14,047 nt of DNA, from contig JAOZHK010000205.1 in the NCBI GenBank assembly GCA_026014905.1, forward strand, positions 1 to 14,047. The letters are read 5' to 3'. The DNA is from Candidatus Bathyarchaeota archaeon. GTDB taxonomy: Archaea > Thermoproteota > Bathyarchaeia > RBG-16-48-13 > GCA-020355125. The position numbers were made by a program, and so were the translations under genes. The notes beneath the pieces are model-generated. The model made no database searches. It was not told the origin of the DNA and worked only from the letters and a program-made list of their open reading frames with translations. This document shows, in pieces, positions 6,913 to 13,648 of this stretch. The stretch's first letter is position 1, and each line of letters opens with the position of its first letter.

Positions 6913-8517
6913 TTACTCGATATGTTCTAATTTCCTCTTACCTAGAAAAAGAAACCCAATACCTAATAACCAACTTAACAAGGCTTGAATCAACAGACTG
7001 TATGTCAAGTCTTCCACGGGCTCGGTGATCCGCCCACCGAGAGTTAAAAGAATTAGAGGTATCGCAAATAGACCAATCGATACGAATTCTACGATCAATA
7101 TGTTAACAAATAATCTCACTGACTTTGTGGAGAATGCGGGATTAAGGAGAAACAGGCCAAGGACAAATACCACGTAAGCCGCAATAATGAACATTAGCAG
7201 TCCGGTATTCGCAAATGATGTTAACAATGATGCGTTTTGAAGACTCAGAAGCATGGATGCTGCGGTAACGACTCCCACTATTGGGATAATGGTTAACCAG
7301 CTTTGGACTAACCGTGCCTTTATCAGTCGCTCCACTCCGTGAGGTGCTTTCTTGAAAAGGAAAAGGCTCTCTTTTCCTTGCACTGTCACTCCACCAACGA
7401 CCATGACTACAAGAATAGGAAAAATGAAGAGGGACATCATAAGCGCAATTGGCGGATCATCGGCACGATAGTTAGGCACAATGAAGACATTCATTAAAAA
7501 TAATAAACCAACCATATAAGCAATGTTTGACAGATTTTCGAGTCGTCGACTATAGTCTTTAAAAACGGATGTGACGAGGGTGCCAAACGCACCCTTTCCG
7601 CTAATTTGCTTCACTGCTTTATAGAATCTTCCATCAGGCTTCGCAATTGATGAAATGAAAGTAGTAGGTTCAAGGCTATAAGCACGCGTGGCGACACGTT
7701 TACCTAGCCCGAACACACCAATGAGAAACAAGCCCAGTCCAAGGAGTTTACCACCCACATCAATGGTTATTAATTCTAGGTTGCCAGGATGGGTTGCTAA
7801 CCATACAATGATTTCAGCTCCCCAAGAACTCGGGAGAATGTTGAGGAGAGAATGAATGACACCACCCGTTACAGGGTCTGCAAGAGCTTCAAATACCCCT
7901 CCAAACTGGATTGCATAGATTAACGCCACCATTGGCAATGCGATGATCATAGCGAGGGCACGACCAATATCTTTGCCTCGTGTGGATTCTCCTAATTGGG
8001 TTCGTAAAAGAGCAGCAATAAGGGTTCCAATCCAGAGTGCAGAAAGTGAGATCAAAATGAACACAACGATAATGATTCCAAATTGGAGTACATGAAGTTG
8101 CAACGATCGAAATAATGCAGAGAACGCTCCAGCTATCACTGCAATAATAATGACGTAGAAAGGCAATTCCCCAATAAATTCTCCAAACAGAACATCACTG
8201 GGGTTCATTGGGGCTGCAAGAAAAACTTCAAGATGTCTGGTTTGTTCTTCCCGCAGCGTATCGCTGATAGGGATCATGATCAGGTAGACAAAAACCAGGA
8301 ATAAGAGGACTTGCATCATTGTAACCGCAATTTGAGACAAAAGAAGAGATAAGAAATCATCGATAAATAGCTCAACAAAAGCTGGTGCAAGGAGGAAAGT
8401 AAAAATCGCAATAAACCCGCCGGCGATAAAAGGAAAATACGCCCGGATCTTCCTGATCCTGCTTGTTCGGATGCGATACTCGTTTTTTGCAATCACTAGC
8501 CATTTGGGATGATTCAC
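6913..8517 (-). CDS. ABC-2 type transporter permease, two fused halves
   Basis: This is a 534-residue, very hydrophobic protein with about twelve predicted membrane helices. The two halves look like repeats of one ABC-2 unit: RHLEVFLAAPMNPSDVLFGEF (95-114) has a counterpart in KESLFLFKKAPHGVERLIKA (382-401), each following two or three membrane helices. KNEYRIRTSRIRKIRAYF near the N-terminus likewise matches FKDYSRRLENLSNIAYMV (319-336). It should form the membrane channel of an exporter, but no ATPase is adjacent on either side, so its partner must be encoded elsewhere and the substrate is unknown. The start is GTG at 8517: an in-frame TGA lies just upstream, and GAGGAGGG at 8529-8536 sits about 11 bases before the GTG. 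A TATA-like TAAATACT near 8576-8583 would give a leader of about 37 bases. Confidence 0.85.
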   Translation of the reverse strand: MNHPKWLVIAKNEYRIRTSRIRKIRAYFPFIAGGFIAIFTFLLAPAFVELFIDDFLSLLLSQIAVTMMQVLLFLVFVYLIMIPISDTLREEQTRHLEVFLAAPMNPSDVLFGEFIGELPFYVIIIAVIAGAFSALFRSLQLHVLQFGIIIVVFILISLSALWIGTLIAALLRTQLGESTRGKDIGRALAMIIALPMVALIYAIQFGGVFEALADPVTGGVIHSLLNILPSSWGAEIIVWLATHPGNLELITIDVGGKLLGLGLFLIGVFGLGKRVATRAYSLEPTTFISSIAKPDGRFYKAVKQISGKGAFGTLVTSVFKDYSRRLENLSNIAYMVGLLFLMNVFIVPNYRADDPPIALMMSLFIFPILVVMVVGGVTVQGKESLFLFKKAPHGVERLIKARLVQSWLTIIPIVGVVTAASMLLSLQNASLLTSFANTGLLMFIIAAYVVFVLGLFLLNPAFSTKSVRLFVNILIVEFVSIGLFAIPLILLTLGGRITEPVEDLTYSLLIQALLSWLLGIGFLFLGKRKLEHIE

Positions 8518-8595
8518 AGACTCTCAATCCCTCCTCATATGAATACGCGCGAGATTAAGGGATGACTATGTTGACCAGTATTTAGCTAGCATAAT

Positions 8596-8637
8596 AAAAA
8601 GAATTATTAAAAAAAATTATGGTTGTTTGAAAAAAAA
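8596..8637 (-). terminator. Multi oligo-T terminator after hsp20
   Basis: Just past the Hsp20 stop, the minus-strand transcript meets two runs of eight T (from A runs at 8630-8637 and 8609-8616) and one of five T (8596-8600). No hairpin is needed. This is the known intrinsic terminator pattern of archaeal RNA polymerase, and it separates the heat-shock operon from the permease promoter. Confidence 0.75.
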
Positions 8638-8651
8638 GTTGAGAAGGCGGA

Positions 8652-9254
8652 TTAGTCGATGTTGATAGTCTCGCCTTTCGGAGCTTCTTTAGTCTTCTTA
8701 GTCAAGAGAACTTCAAGAACGCCGTTTTTATAGGTTGCTTTTGCGACTTTCGGATCTACTGGTTGTGGTAGACTGACTTCCTTGTAATACTTCCGCAGCT
8801 CACTGTCAACGGTTATCGTCAAAGCCGTCTCGGAGCAGTTCAATTTAATGTTTGATTTATCGACTCCGGGTACTTCAGCGAGGACGCGAATAGTGCCATT
8901 TTCGGAGATTGTGTCGACGAGGGGTTCGCGCTCTTCCCGTAACTCGAGGGAGGGTCGCTGACGTCCAAAGCGAGCTGGCTTGGAGGTAGGTCGAACATTT
9001 CCGAATTCACGGATTACAGGTTTCCCGTCTGGACCAACTTTCATAGAGTAACCGTACACGAAAGGTCCCATTTCCTTTATGGTGCCACCACTGGGCAGTT
9101 TTCGTTCTCGATACAGGTCTTTGGGAGCGTTATTAAGCATCTCTTGGACCATGTCGTCAAACATACGGTCGATTTCCTCAAATCCACGGAAACCAAAGAA
9201 AGGCATCCGTCTCCATCTTTTCATCCAGTGATCTGAGTCTTCGTCCCAGGACAT
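8652..9254 (-). CDS. Small heat-shock protein, Hsp20/alpha-crystallin family
   Basis: This 200-residue protein starts at the ATG at 9254. The N-terminal part is charged and aromatic (WMKRWRRMPFFGFRGF), followed by a Gly/Pro-rich linker. The alpha-crystallin domain spans about residues 110-187, with EVPGVDKSNIKL, ALTITVD and the diagnostic KNGVLEV. The C-terminus INI is the IxI motif that docks neighbouring subunits in the oligomer. The protein is an ATP-independent holdase that keeps unfolding proteins soluble in the cytoplasm. Start choice: GAGGTG at 9261-9266 lies six bases before this ATG, whereas a GTG at 9263 would overlap that site. The Shine-Dalgarno site overlaps the stop codon of the upstream regulator, so the two are one operon with probable translational coupling. 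Confidence 0.93.
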   Translation of the reverse strand: MSWDEDSDHWMKRWRRMPFFGFRGFEEIDRMFDDMVQEMLNNAPKDLYRERKLPSGGTIKEMGPFVYGYSMKVGPDGKPVIREFGNVRPTSKPARFGRQRPSLELREEREPLVDTISENGTIRVLAEVPGVDKSNIKLNCSETALTITVDSELRKYYKEVSLPQPVDPKVAKATYKNGVLEVLLTKKTKEAPKGETINID

Positions 9255-9259
9255 ATTTT

Positions 9260-10015
9260 TCACCTCTTATTTGTTCTTAGGGTATTTTTTATTCGTTGAA
9301 TGAAAGTCAGATATTCCCCAAGTATCTGCTTACCGATGGGAGTTAACGTGTATTCATTGCGGGAAAGTTCGTGGAGGAGGTTGCGTTCAAGGAGGTTGTC
9401 AAGGTTCTCGTAGACAAGTTTAGGATTGATGCGTAACCGATATTCTCCTTTACTCCGTGTCTGCTTGAGTAGTGGTATCAACATTTTAACTCGTGTTTGA
9501 TTAGTTAGGAGATTAATGAATTCAATAGCTTCTTGGAAGGCATCTTCGATCTCGTCGTCGATCCACGGAATCTGCTCAATTATGATTTTATCTGCGTATT
9601 GTTGTGGGATGTGATGTCGGATAGTCGTGGGATTTGCGGTAAACGGGTAGAGTAAGACAATTTTCACGTTATGGATGGAGGCTAAGAGCGCTAGTTTTTC
9701 CCGGTCGATGAGGGGCTTAGTCGTGTTACAGAACGCAAGAACGAATTCTCCGTCTCGCGTACCGCAGACATCGATTGGTAAGTTCTGAAGAGCGTTTTTC
9801 GTTTGAGGAACGTGCAGATTAGCGTTGATGAAAACCTGTTGACAGCCTTTGTCGATCAAGAGTCGGGCAGCACAGAATTTCTCGAGTAAACGAATCTCAG
9901 ATTCGTTTTGTCTAGTGAAAGCCTCTTTAAAGGCTTGATAGTTCACGATGTGGCGTAATTGTACTTCGTTCTCTGCTTTTGTCTGGAGTTTCAGAGGGGA
10001 TTGATTTTCTCCCAT
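9260..10015 (-). CDS. Heat-shock-type winged-helix regulator with nuclease-like N-terminal domain
   Basis: The protein has about 251 residues from the ATG at 10015; numbers here count from a TTG four codons upstream. The C-terminal third (about 170-245) is a winged helix: LLTNQTRVKMLIPLLKQ, then the putative recognition helix NPKLVYENLDNLLERNLL, then the wing ELSRNEYTLTP. The N-terminal part (about 45-130) has the layout of a PD-(D/E)XK-type fold: AARLLIDKG, IDVCGTRDGEFVLAFCN, then LASIHNVKIVLLYP. Asp86 is kept, but the E-x-K catalytic pair is replaced by Phe99 and Asn101, so it should bind and not cut. It lies directly upstream of hsp20, as HSR1 does in Archaeoglobus fulgidus. The palindromes flanking its TATA box suggest that it represses its own operon until heat or another stress. 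The DNA-binding role is well supported; the nuclease-fold reading is moderate. Confidence 0.85.
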   Translation of the reverse strand: MGENQSPLKLQTKAENEVQLRHIVNYQAFKEAFTRQNESEIRLLEKFCAARLLIDKGCQQVFINANLHVPQTKNALQNLPIDVCGTRDGEFVLAFCNTTKPLIDREKLALLASIHNVKIVLLYPFTANPTTIRHHIPQQYADKIIIEQIPWIDDEIEDAFQEAIEFINLLTNQTRVKMLIPLLKQTRSKGEYRLRINPKLVYENLDNLLERNLLHELSRNEYTLTPIGKQILGEYLTFIQRIKNTLRTNKR

Positions 10016-10017
10016 CG

Positions 10018-10034
10018 TGTTACCCAAAGTAACA
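10018..10034. promoter_or_regulatory. Operator 1 of the Hsp20 operon, palindrome over the transcription start
   Basis: TGTTAC-CCAAA-GTAACA is a perfect 6-5-6 palindrome. It begins 3 bases upstream of the ATG at 10015 and covers the predicted transcription start (about 10020). A protein bound here would block polymerase loading. The layout resembles the CTAAC-N5-GTTAG site known for A. fulgidus HSR1, with a different half-site. Confidence 0.75.
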
Positions 10035-10041
10035 TCGCGGG

Positions 10042-10049
10042 TTTATAAA
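10042..10049 (-). promoter_or_regulatory. TATA box of the regulator-hsp20 operon
   Basis: TTTATAAA is centred about 30 bases before the ATG at 10015, which predicts a leader of only about 5 bases. It sits between two palindromes whose centres are 32 bases apart, about three helical turns. Confidence 0.7.
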
Positions 10050-10066
10050 TGTTACGAAAGGTAACA
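10050..10066. promoter_or_regulatory. Operator 2 of the Hsp20 operon, palindrome over the BRE
   Basis: TGTTAC-GAAAG-GTAACA is a perfect 6-5-6 palindrome with the same half-sites as operator 1. It abuts the upstream edge of the TATA box, where TFB contacts the BRE element. Together the two sites bracket the basal promoter. Confidence 0.75.
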
Positions 10067-10165
10067 CCGCAATTATTATGAAACACTGCACAATATTCAC
10101 CCACGTAACCCTATGCAGTACAATTGTTGAAAACAACGAATGCGTAAGTGGTAACGAGATAATGC

Positions 10166-10171
10166 AAAAAA
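10166..10171 (-). terminator. T6 run after the DUF2153-like gene
   Basis: Six T residues follow the TAA stop of the DUF2153-like gene directly on the minus strand. They lie inside an 8-base inverted repeat (ATGCGTAA at 10140-10147, TTACGCAT at 10172-10179). A weak archaeal terminator is the simplest reading. Confidence 0.4.
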
Positions 10172-10519
10172 TTACGCATATATTCCTCGGGGGTCTTCTT
10201 TTTGATCAGAGCGTGAAGAGGACACTCGTATTTGCGGGATCTTGTTTTCGTGTCGCTTGGTGATGTCGATATCGTACTCGATGAAACTTCGTACAGTTTT
10301 TAAAAGTCCTTGTTCGATCGCTTTCAACTCATCTTCAGAGAATCGAGACATAAAATCGAGATTCTGAATCCAATCCCTCCAACCTACAACACTTCGGTCT
10401 AGCGCGTTAAGTGAAAAAATCATAGCATTAATGATTTCGAGGCGGTCCCGTTTCTTCTTGGCACTAAGCTTCTCAATAGTTTGTAAGACAGCTTGACTCT
10501 GATTTACCCATTCTGACAA
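10172..10519 (-). CDS. Small helical protein, DUF2153-like, unknown function
   Basis: This is a 115-residue, mostly helical protein. Its core, DRLEIINAMIFSLNALDRSVVGW followed by ENELKAIE-like spacing (actual residues EDELKAIEQGLL) and FIEYDIDIT, resembles the archaeal family DUF2153, which has no assigned function; this match is from memory and moderate. No ATG is available. A TTG at 10519 follows GGGGATTAAA, and a TATA-like TTATTAAAAA near 10550 would put transcription within a few bases of it. The C-terminal 25 residues are polar and basic (RHENKIPQIRVSSSRSDQK) and probably disordered. It follows tRNA-Cys on the same strand and precedes the heat-shock operon, with its own likely promoter. 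Confidence 0.72.
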   Translation of the reverse strand: MSEWVNQSQAVLQTIEKLSAKKKRDRLEIINAMIFSLNALDRSVVGWRDWIQNLDFMSRFSEDELKAIEQGLLKTVRSFIEYDIDITKRHENKIPQIRVSSSRSDQKEDPRGIYA

Positions 10520-10589
10520 TTTAATCCCCGAGTGTTTATGACGTGTTTTTTAATAACTTTTTTGGTTTTCCTTCCCTGTTCTCTTAAAA

Positions 10590-10665
10590 TGGAGCCGGGG
10601 ACTGGATTTGAACCAGTGTAGAGCCGGTCTGCAGCCGGCCGCCTCAACCTCTCAGCCACCCCGGC
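10590..10665 (-). tRNA. tRNA-Cys (anticodon GCA), CCA encoded
   Basis: The cloverleaf folds cleanly on the minus strand. The acceptor GCCGGGG pairs with CCCCGGC. The anticodon stem GCCGG/CCGGC closes the loop CTGCAGA with anticodon GCA. The T stem ACTGG/CCAGT closes TTCAAAT. The discriminator is U73, the cysteine identity base, and CCA is encoded at 10590-10592. Length is 73 plus CCA, with no intron. A short TTTT run follows the CCA. A TATA-like AAATTTATTA near 10721-10730 would start transcription near 10701, giving a leader of about 36 bases that contains a perfect hairpin. Confidence 0.95.
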
Positions 10666-10667
10666 GA

Positions 10668-10700
10668 GGTGCATAAGACAGCTTAGAGTACGTATGCACC
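10668..10700 (-). repeat. Perfect 8-bp hairpin in the pre-tRNA-Cys leader
   Basis: On the minus strand GGTGCATA and TATGCACC pair perfectly around a 17-base loop. The 3' arm ends two bases before the mature tRNA 5' end. The 5' arm begins at about the transcription start predicted from the TATA-like box. It may be a structured RNA leader or an operator in DNA; the sequence cannot tell. Confidence 0.6.
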
Positions 10701-10748
10701 CATAACGTTTCGGATTCTCCTAATAAATTTTATCAAAAATGCTTTGAG

Positions 10749-12056
10749 CTAGTCAGTAGTTCCTGAAGGCTTTGAGTGATACCGAACTGGAAAAACTGCA
10801 TAGACTTTACAACTCAAGAGAAGGAGGGTAACGTGATTATGTTCATCGGGAACATGAGCTTGACCTTCGATACAAGCACCAAAACCGAGGCAAGGGATAT
10901 CGATGAAGCGCTTAATACGTACTGCATCTGTGCCTCCTGTTAAAATTTTAAAAATGGGATTATTTCCCGTCACCTGATACACAGATTGGGAAAGAGTCCT
11001 TGCAAAGTGAGAATCGGGGGACTCATAATAGCCTGCTTTGTCACTGGCTCGTGGAAATTCGACCGTGATATCTGATATTTCAGACTCACGAACAAGGGAT
11101 AGTATGCGATCACGCACAAGCTGAGGCGTACACCCTGGTGTAAGTCGAATATCAAAGTAGGCTTCAGCATAATCTGGCACGACATTGTTTTTCACTCCAC
11201 CTGAAAGCAGGTTCAAAGTAACGCTTGGATATTGAAATAATTCTTCAATAGCTTCCCTATGTTCTGGCATATTGGAATCTTTTAATAAGTATTGAATTGT
11301 GTCGTCAAGGGTTGGTGCAAGCTCGCTTGGAATATCCAGTTGATATCGACCTATTTGCTTCACAAATGGAATTACTCCGAGTATTTTATCAAGTGCGTTC
11401 TCTCCAAGATATGGACGACTGCCATGGGCTGTTTTTCCTCGTGCGATAAGGCGGGTTCCAGCAATACCCTTACATCCAATGTCGATTGCGGGATTCGTCA
11501 ATGTCCCAGCGCTACCATCTCCGATAATGCAGAGATCTCCTTGAAGGATCTTTTTGTGTGCTAACCATCGTGCACCATTGATGCCACCCACTTCTTCGTC
11601 AGCAGTAAACCAAAAATCAATTTTGTTGGGTATTTGCTCTTGGGCTTTTAATACTCGTGCTGCTACGAGAGCAGCTGCGCAAGCCCCTTTCATATCACTT
11701 GCACCACGTCCCCAGATTGTGCCATCTGAGCTAATGTCTCCCTTATATGGTGGATGCGTCCAGTCTTCTAACTTCCCTTCGGGGACAACATCAAGGTGAC
11801 CCACCCACGCGATATGGCTAGGTTGTGGGGCTGTTGGAGTGTTAGGTATTTGTGCAACAATGTTTGGTTTCGTTGAATCTTTTGCGTGAATTGTGGTCTT
11901 AATTCCCACTTGATCACAATATTCACGAATAACTTCGACACACTCTACTGTGCGTCCTGCAGGGTGGGCTGATGAGCACTGGATGAGTTTTGAGCAGAGT
12001 TGAAGCAGTTCATCTCGATATCGATCGATTTGGGCCATAATAGTATTAACTGACAT
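10749..12056 (-). CDS. M20 family zinc metallopeptidase/deacylase (ArgE/DapE/CPG2 type)
   Basis: This 435-residue protein has the complete M20 di-zinc centre: His87 and Asp89 (GHLDVVP), bridging Asp121 (GRGASDMKG), general base Glu154 and ligand Glu155 (TADEEVGG), Asp180 (IIGDGS), and a late His401 (QAHVPDEH). His211 in AHGSRP lies in the lid domain, which reaches across the dimer. Family members remove acyl groups or C-terminal residues from small peptides and amino acids (acetylornithine, succinyl-diaminopimelate, folyl-glutamate). The substrate is not readable here, and no arginine or lysine synthesis genes are adjacent. The ATG at 12056 is well placed: GAGGAA at 12062-12067 ends five bases upstream, and a TATA-like CTTAAATA at 12102-12109 gives a leader of about 24 bases. 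It appears to be a single-gene unit followed directly by the tRNA-Cys promoter. Confidence 0.92.
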   Translation of the reverse strand: MSVNTIMAQIDRYRDELLQLCSKLIQCSSAHPAGRTVECVEVIREYCDQVGIKTTIHAKDSTKPNIVAQIPNTPTAPQPSHIAWVGHLDVVPEGKLEDWTHPPYKGDISSDGTIWGRGASDMKGACAAALVAARVLKAQEQIPNKIDFWFTADEEVGGINGARWLAHKKILQGDLCIIGDGSAGTLTNPAIDIGCKGIAGTRLIARGKTAHGSRPYLGENALDKILGVIPFVKQIGRYQLDIPSELAPTLDDTIQYLLKDSNMPEHREAIEELFQYPSVTLNLLSGGVKNNVVPDYAEAYFDIRLTPGCTPQLVRDRILSLVRESEISDITVEFPRASDKAGYYESPDSHFARTLSQSVYQVTGNNPIFKILTGGTDAVRIKRFIDIPCLGFGACIEGQAHVPDEHNHVTLLLLSCKVYAVFPVRYHSKPSGTTD

Positions 12057-12101
12057 TGAAGTTCCTCATATAGGTCAATGGTACTACCTAGTCTCTCGCT
12101 C

Positions 12102-12109
12102 TATTTAAG
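12102..12109 (-). promoter_or_regulatory. TATA-like box of the M20 peptidase gene
   Basis: CTTAAATA on the minus strand is centred about 50 bases before the ATG at 12056. The predicted start near 12080 gives a leader of about 24 bases that carries the GAGGAA ribosome-binding site, so this is a leadered mRNA. Inferred from position. Confidence 0.45.
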
Positions 12110-12151
12110 AACTCAGACCTAGATCCCACATGTAACAGGTGCATGTGTGCA

Positions 12152-13096
12152 CTACTCAAGGGCGATACTAGTTATAATTAGGTTAAAGTCAAATTGTTCA
12201 ATATCCACTAATTGAGCTGAGGTATTGAGCGAGATTGTGACTTGGATGATTGTGTTAGGTTCGATGAGTGTTCCATTATAATTCCAGGTCACTGTGATTA
12301 GGTGTTGAGCTTCTTGGGGTGCCCAGTCAGTTGTATTCAACAGGAGTTGACAGTTGACATTGCCTACGTGTTGAAGGTAAATAATTTGTTGTGCTTGGTC
12401 GTCTGGGTAGACGATACCCCAATCAATGCTTGTAACTTCTCGAGTCGTTGCGGTATCGAAATAAACACCGAGATTGACACTGGCTGTAATCCCGGTTGAG
12501 CTTGTGATTCGTTGGTCTGAGATATTTTGAGCTGATTCTTGAGGTTGCGCAAAGTCTTGGGTGAAGTATTGTTGATTAAAAAGGAAACCGAAGGCGTAGG
12601 AAGAGGATGAAATCAGGAGCATAATGATAACAAAAAAAACGAAGACGTTTTTCATAGATCCCCAGTGTCTGGTTGGTAGAGATGTTGCTGGGCTCTGATT
12701 AGATGGCACTTGGCGTCGAGACTCAAAGGGAATAGGGTTCAGGAATGATTGGATTTCCGCGATTTCTGAAGAAATGTGTCCCATTTTCTCATTAAAAAGT
12801 TGCGTTAAACTATTTCTCGTGGCTGTCAATTCATCAAGTTGAATGATTTGTTGATTGTTAGAGAGTTGCTGTTCCAATTGGGTCATTCTATTGCTGTATT
12901 TGGTCAATAGTTGGCTGTGGGCGTGTTCTCCAATTTGACCCGCTGTCTGGGCATGATCGATTTGAGTGAGAGCATGTCCAACAATAGTTTTTTCATAGCT
13001 AAGGATCCGCGTATGTTTCTTAACAGTATCCAACTTGTTACATGGGGTAGAACGGCTACCGTTAACAAACTGATTTGAGTCTTTAGCTGGGGGCAT
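12152..13096 (-). CDS. Coiled-coil, single-span membrane protein with extracellular beta-sandwich domain
   Basis: This 314-residue protein has no recognised family name. Residues 1-30 are polar and basic. Residues about 35-118 are helical with Gln/Leu/Glu heptad-like spacing (NRMTQLEQQLSNNQQIIQL) and probably form a cytoplasmic coiled coil. A Pro/Ser-rich linker leads to one membrane helix at about 149-171. The outer part (about 200-314) is beta-rich: SIDWGIVYPDDQAQQIIYLQ, then LLLNTTDWAPQEAQHLITVT, then TIIQVTISLNTS. This pattern recurs in archaeal surface proteins and looks like an Ig/CARDB-type sandwich. Without an N-terminal signal, the order coil-membrane-sandwich suggests a type II protein linking cytoplasm and surface. 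The ATG at 13096 has a TATA-like CTTTTATT about 29 bases upstream and no clear Shine-Dalgarno site, so a leaderless mRNA is likely. Confidence 0.78.
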   Translation of the reverse strand: MPPAKDSNQFVNGSRSTPCNKLDTVKKHTRILSYEKTIVGHALTQIDHAQTAGQIGEHAHSQLLTKYSNRMTQLEQQLSNNQQIIQLDELTATRNSLTQLFNEKMGHISSEIAEIQSFLNPIPFESRRQVPSNQSPATSLPTRHWGSMKNVFVFFVIIMLLISSSSYAFGFLFNQQYFTQDFAQPQESAQNISDQRITSSTGITASVNLGVYFDTATTREVTSIDWGIVYPDDQAQQIIYLQHVGNVNCQLLLNTTDWAPQEAQHLITVTWNYNGTLIEPNTIIQVTISLNTSAQLVDIEQFDFNLIITSIALE

Positions 13097-13120
13097 GGAA
13101 GGAGATTATTTGCATTATTG

Positions 13121-13129
13121 AATAAAAGT
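13121..13129 (-). promoter_or_regulatory. TATA-like box of the coiled-coil membrane protein gene
   Basis: ACTTTTATT on the minus strand is centred about 29 bases before the ATG at 13096, which puts the predicted transcription start within a few bases of the start codon. Inferred from position. Confidence 0.45.
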
Positions 13130-13212
13130 AAGTTATGAATCCGATACCCACAATACTAATCTGAATGTCTCACACGGATTACGGTTTCATTGGTGGTGGG
13201 AACTCTTTGTTG

Positions 13213-13596
13213 CTATGCTTTTTCTATTCGAATATCTTCGCCACTCCGAGTTCGTCGGAAGATGGTAGCGTCTCCACTGACTCGTCCAAAGACGTTGACA
13301 GGACTGGCAGCTCGCGGTTTTGCACTTGTGCTCGCAGGTGTACGTCCAAAAAAGATGCAAAATCCATTTCCTGGAGGCCAAAAGGCTAAATCTCCCACTT
13401 CAACTTCTTCATGGGCTTTTTCCACGGTCACGGCTACAGGAATACTGAAATAAATTTCGTCGCCCCATCTGTTTGCTCGACCGCGGATAGGTAGTGTGTC
13501 GAGAATAGCTTGAGCAGTGATCGGGTTTTTTTCGAGAGTGATTTCGGCTGGAACATATCCTGTGCTCGAAGTGAAAATTTTGATTTTTACTGCCAT
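13213..13596 (-). CDS. Cyclophilin-fold protein (COG2164/DUF369-like)
   Basis: This 127-residue protein matches the small archaeal and bacterial cyclophilin-like beta-barrel family. Supporting segments are the first strand VKIKIFTSS, ILDTLPIRGRANRWGDEIYFSIPV, the loop GDLAFWPPGNGFCIFFGRTP, and NVFGRV near the end. The barrel resembles cyclophilin, but prolyl isomerase activity is not established for this family, so a ligand-binding role is equally likely. Start: GAGAGGT at 13602-13608 ends five bases before the ATG at 13596, which makes this start better than an ATG at 13611 that precedes the Shine-Dalgarno site. The gene diverges from the second winged-helix regulator, and their shared 153-base control region carries several palindromes, so the regulator may act on it. 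Confidence 0.85.
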   Translation of the reverse strand: MAVKIKIFTSSTGYVPAEITLEKNPITAQAILDTLPIRGRANRWGDEIYFSIPVAVTVEKAHEEVEVGDLAFWPPGNGFCIFFGRTPASTSAKPRAASPVNVFGRVSGDATIFRRTRSGEDIRIEKA

Positions 13597-13648
13597 TCCA
13601 AACCTCTCCATTATTGATTAGTTATCTGCACAACAACTTTATTTTCTT

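Noticed and set aside
6789..7028. Plus-strand frame of 79 codons between the small membrane gene and the permease
   Set aside because: It overlaps the small membrane gene and the permease 3' end in other frames and shows no signal or family pattern.
8524..8538. Mini-frame ATG-AGG-AGG-GAT-TGA overlapping the permease ribosome-binding site; a similar ATATGAGGA occurs before the M20 gene
   Set aside because: An ATG in front of GAGG arises easily by chance, the mini-frame has no ribosome-binding site of its own, and only two of the leaders show it.
10078..10263. Plus-strand open frame of 61 codons overlapping the DUF2153-like gene end
   Set aside because: It is antisense to a better-supported gene over half its length, has no ribosome-binding site, and its product (short, Cys-rich, no pattern) resembles no family.
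11292..11799. Plus-strand frames inside the M20 peptidase gene
   Set aside because: The minus strand carries all M20 active-site motifs; these frames are shadows.
13165..13453. Two plus-strand frames and a minus-strand frame over the cyclophilin-fold gene
   Set aside because: They are shadows of a gene with clear family motifs and a Shine-Dalgarno site; their products are low-complexity Ser/Thr/Lys-rich.
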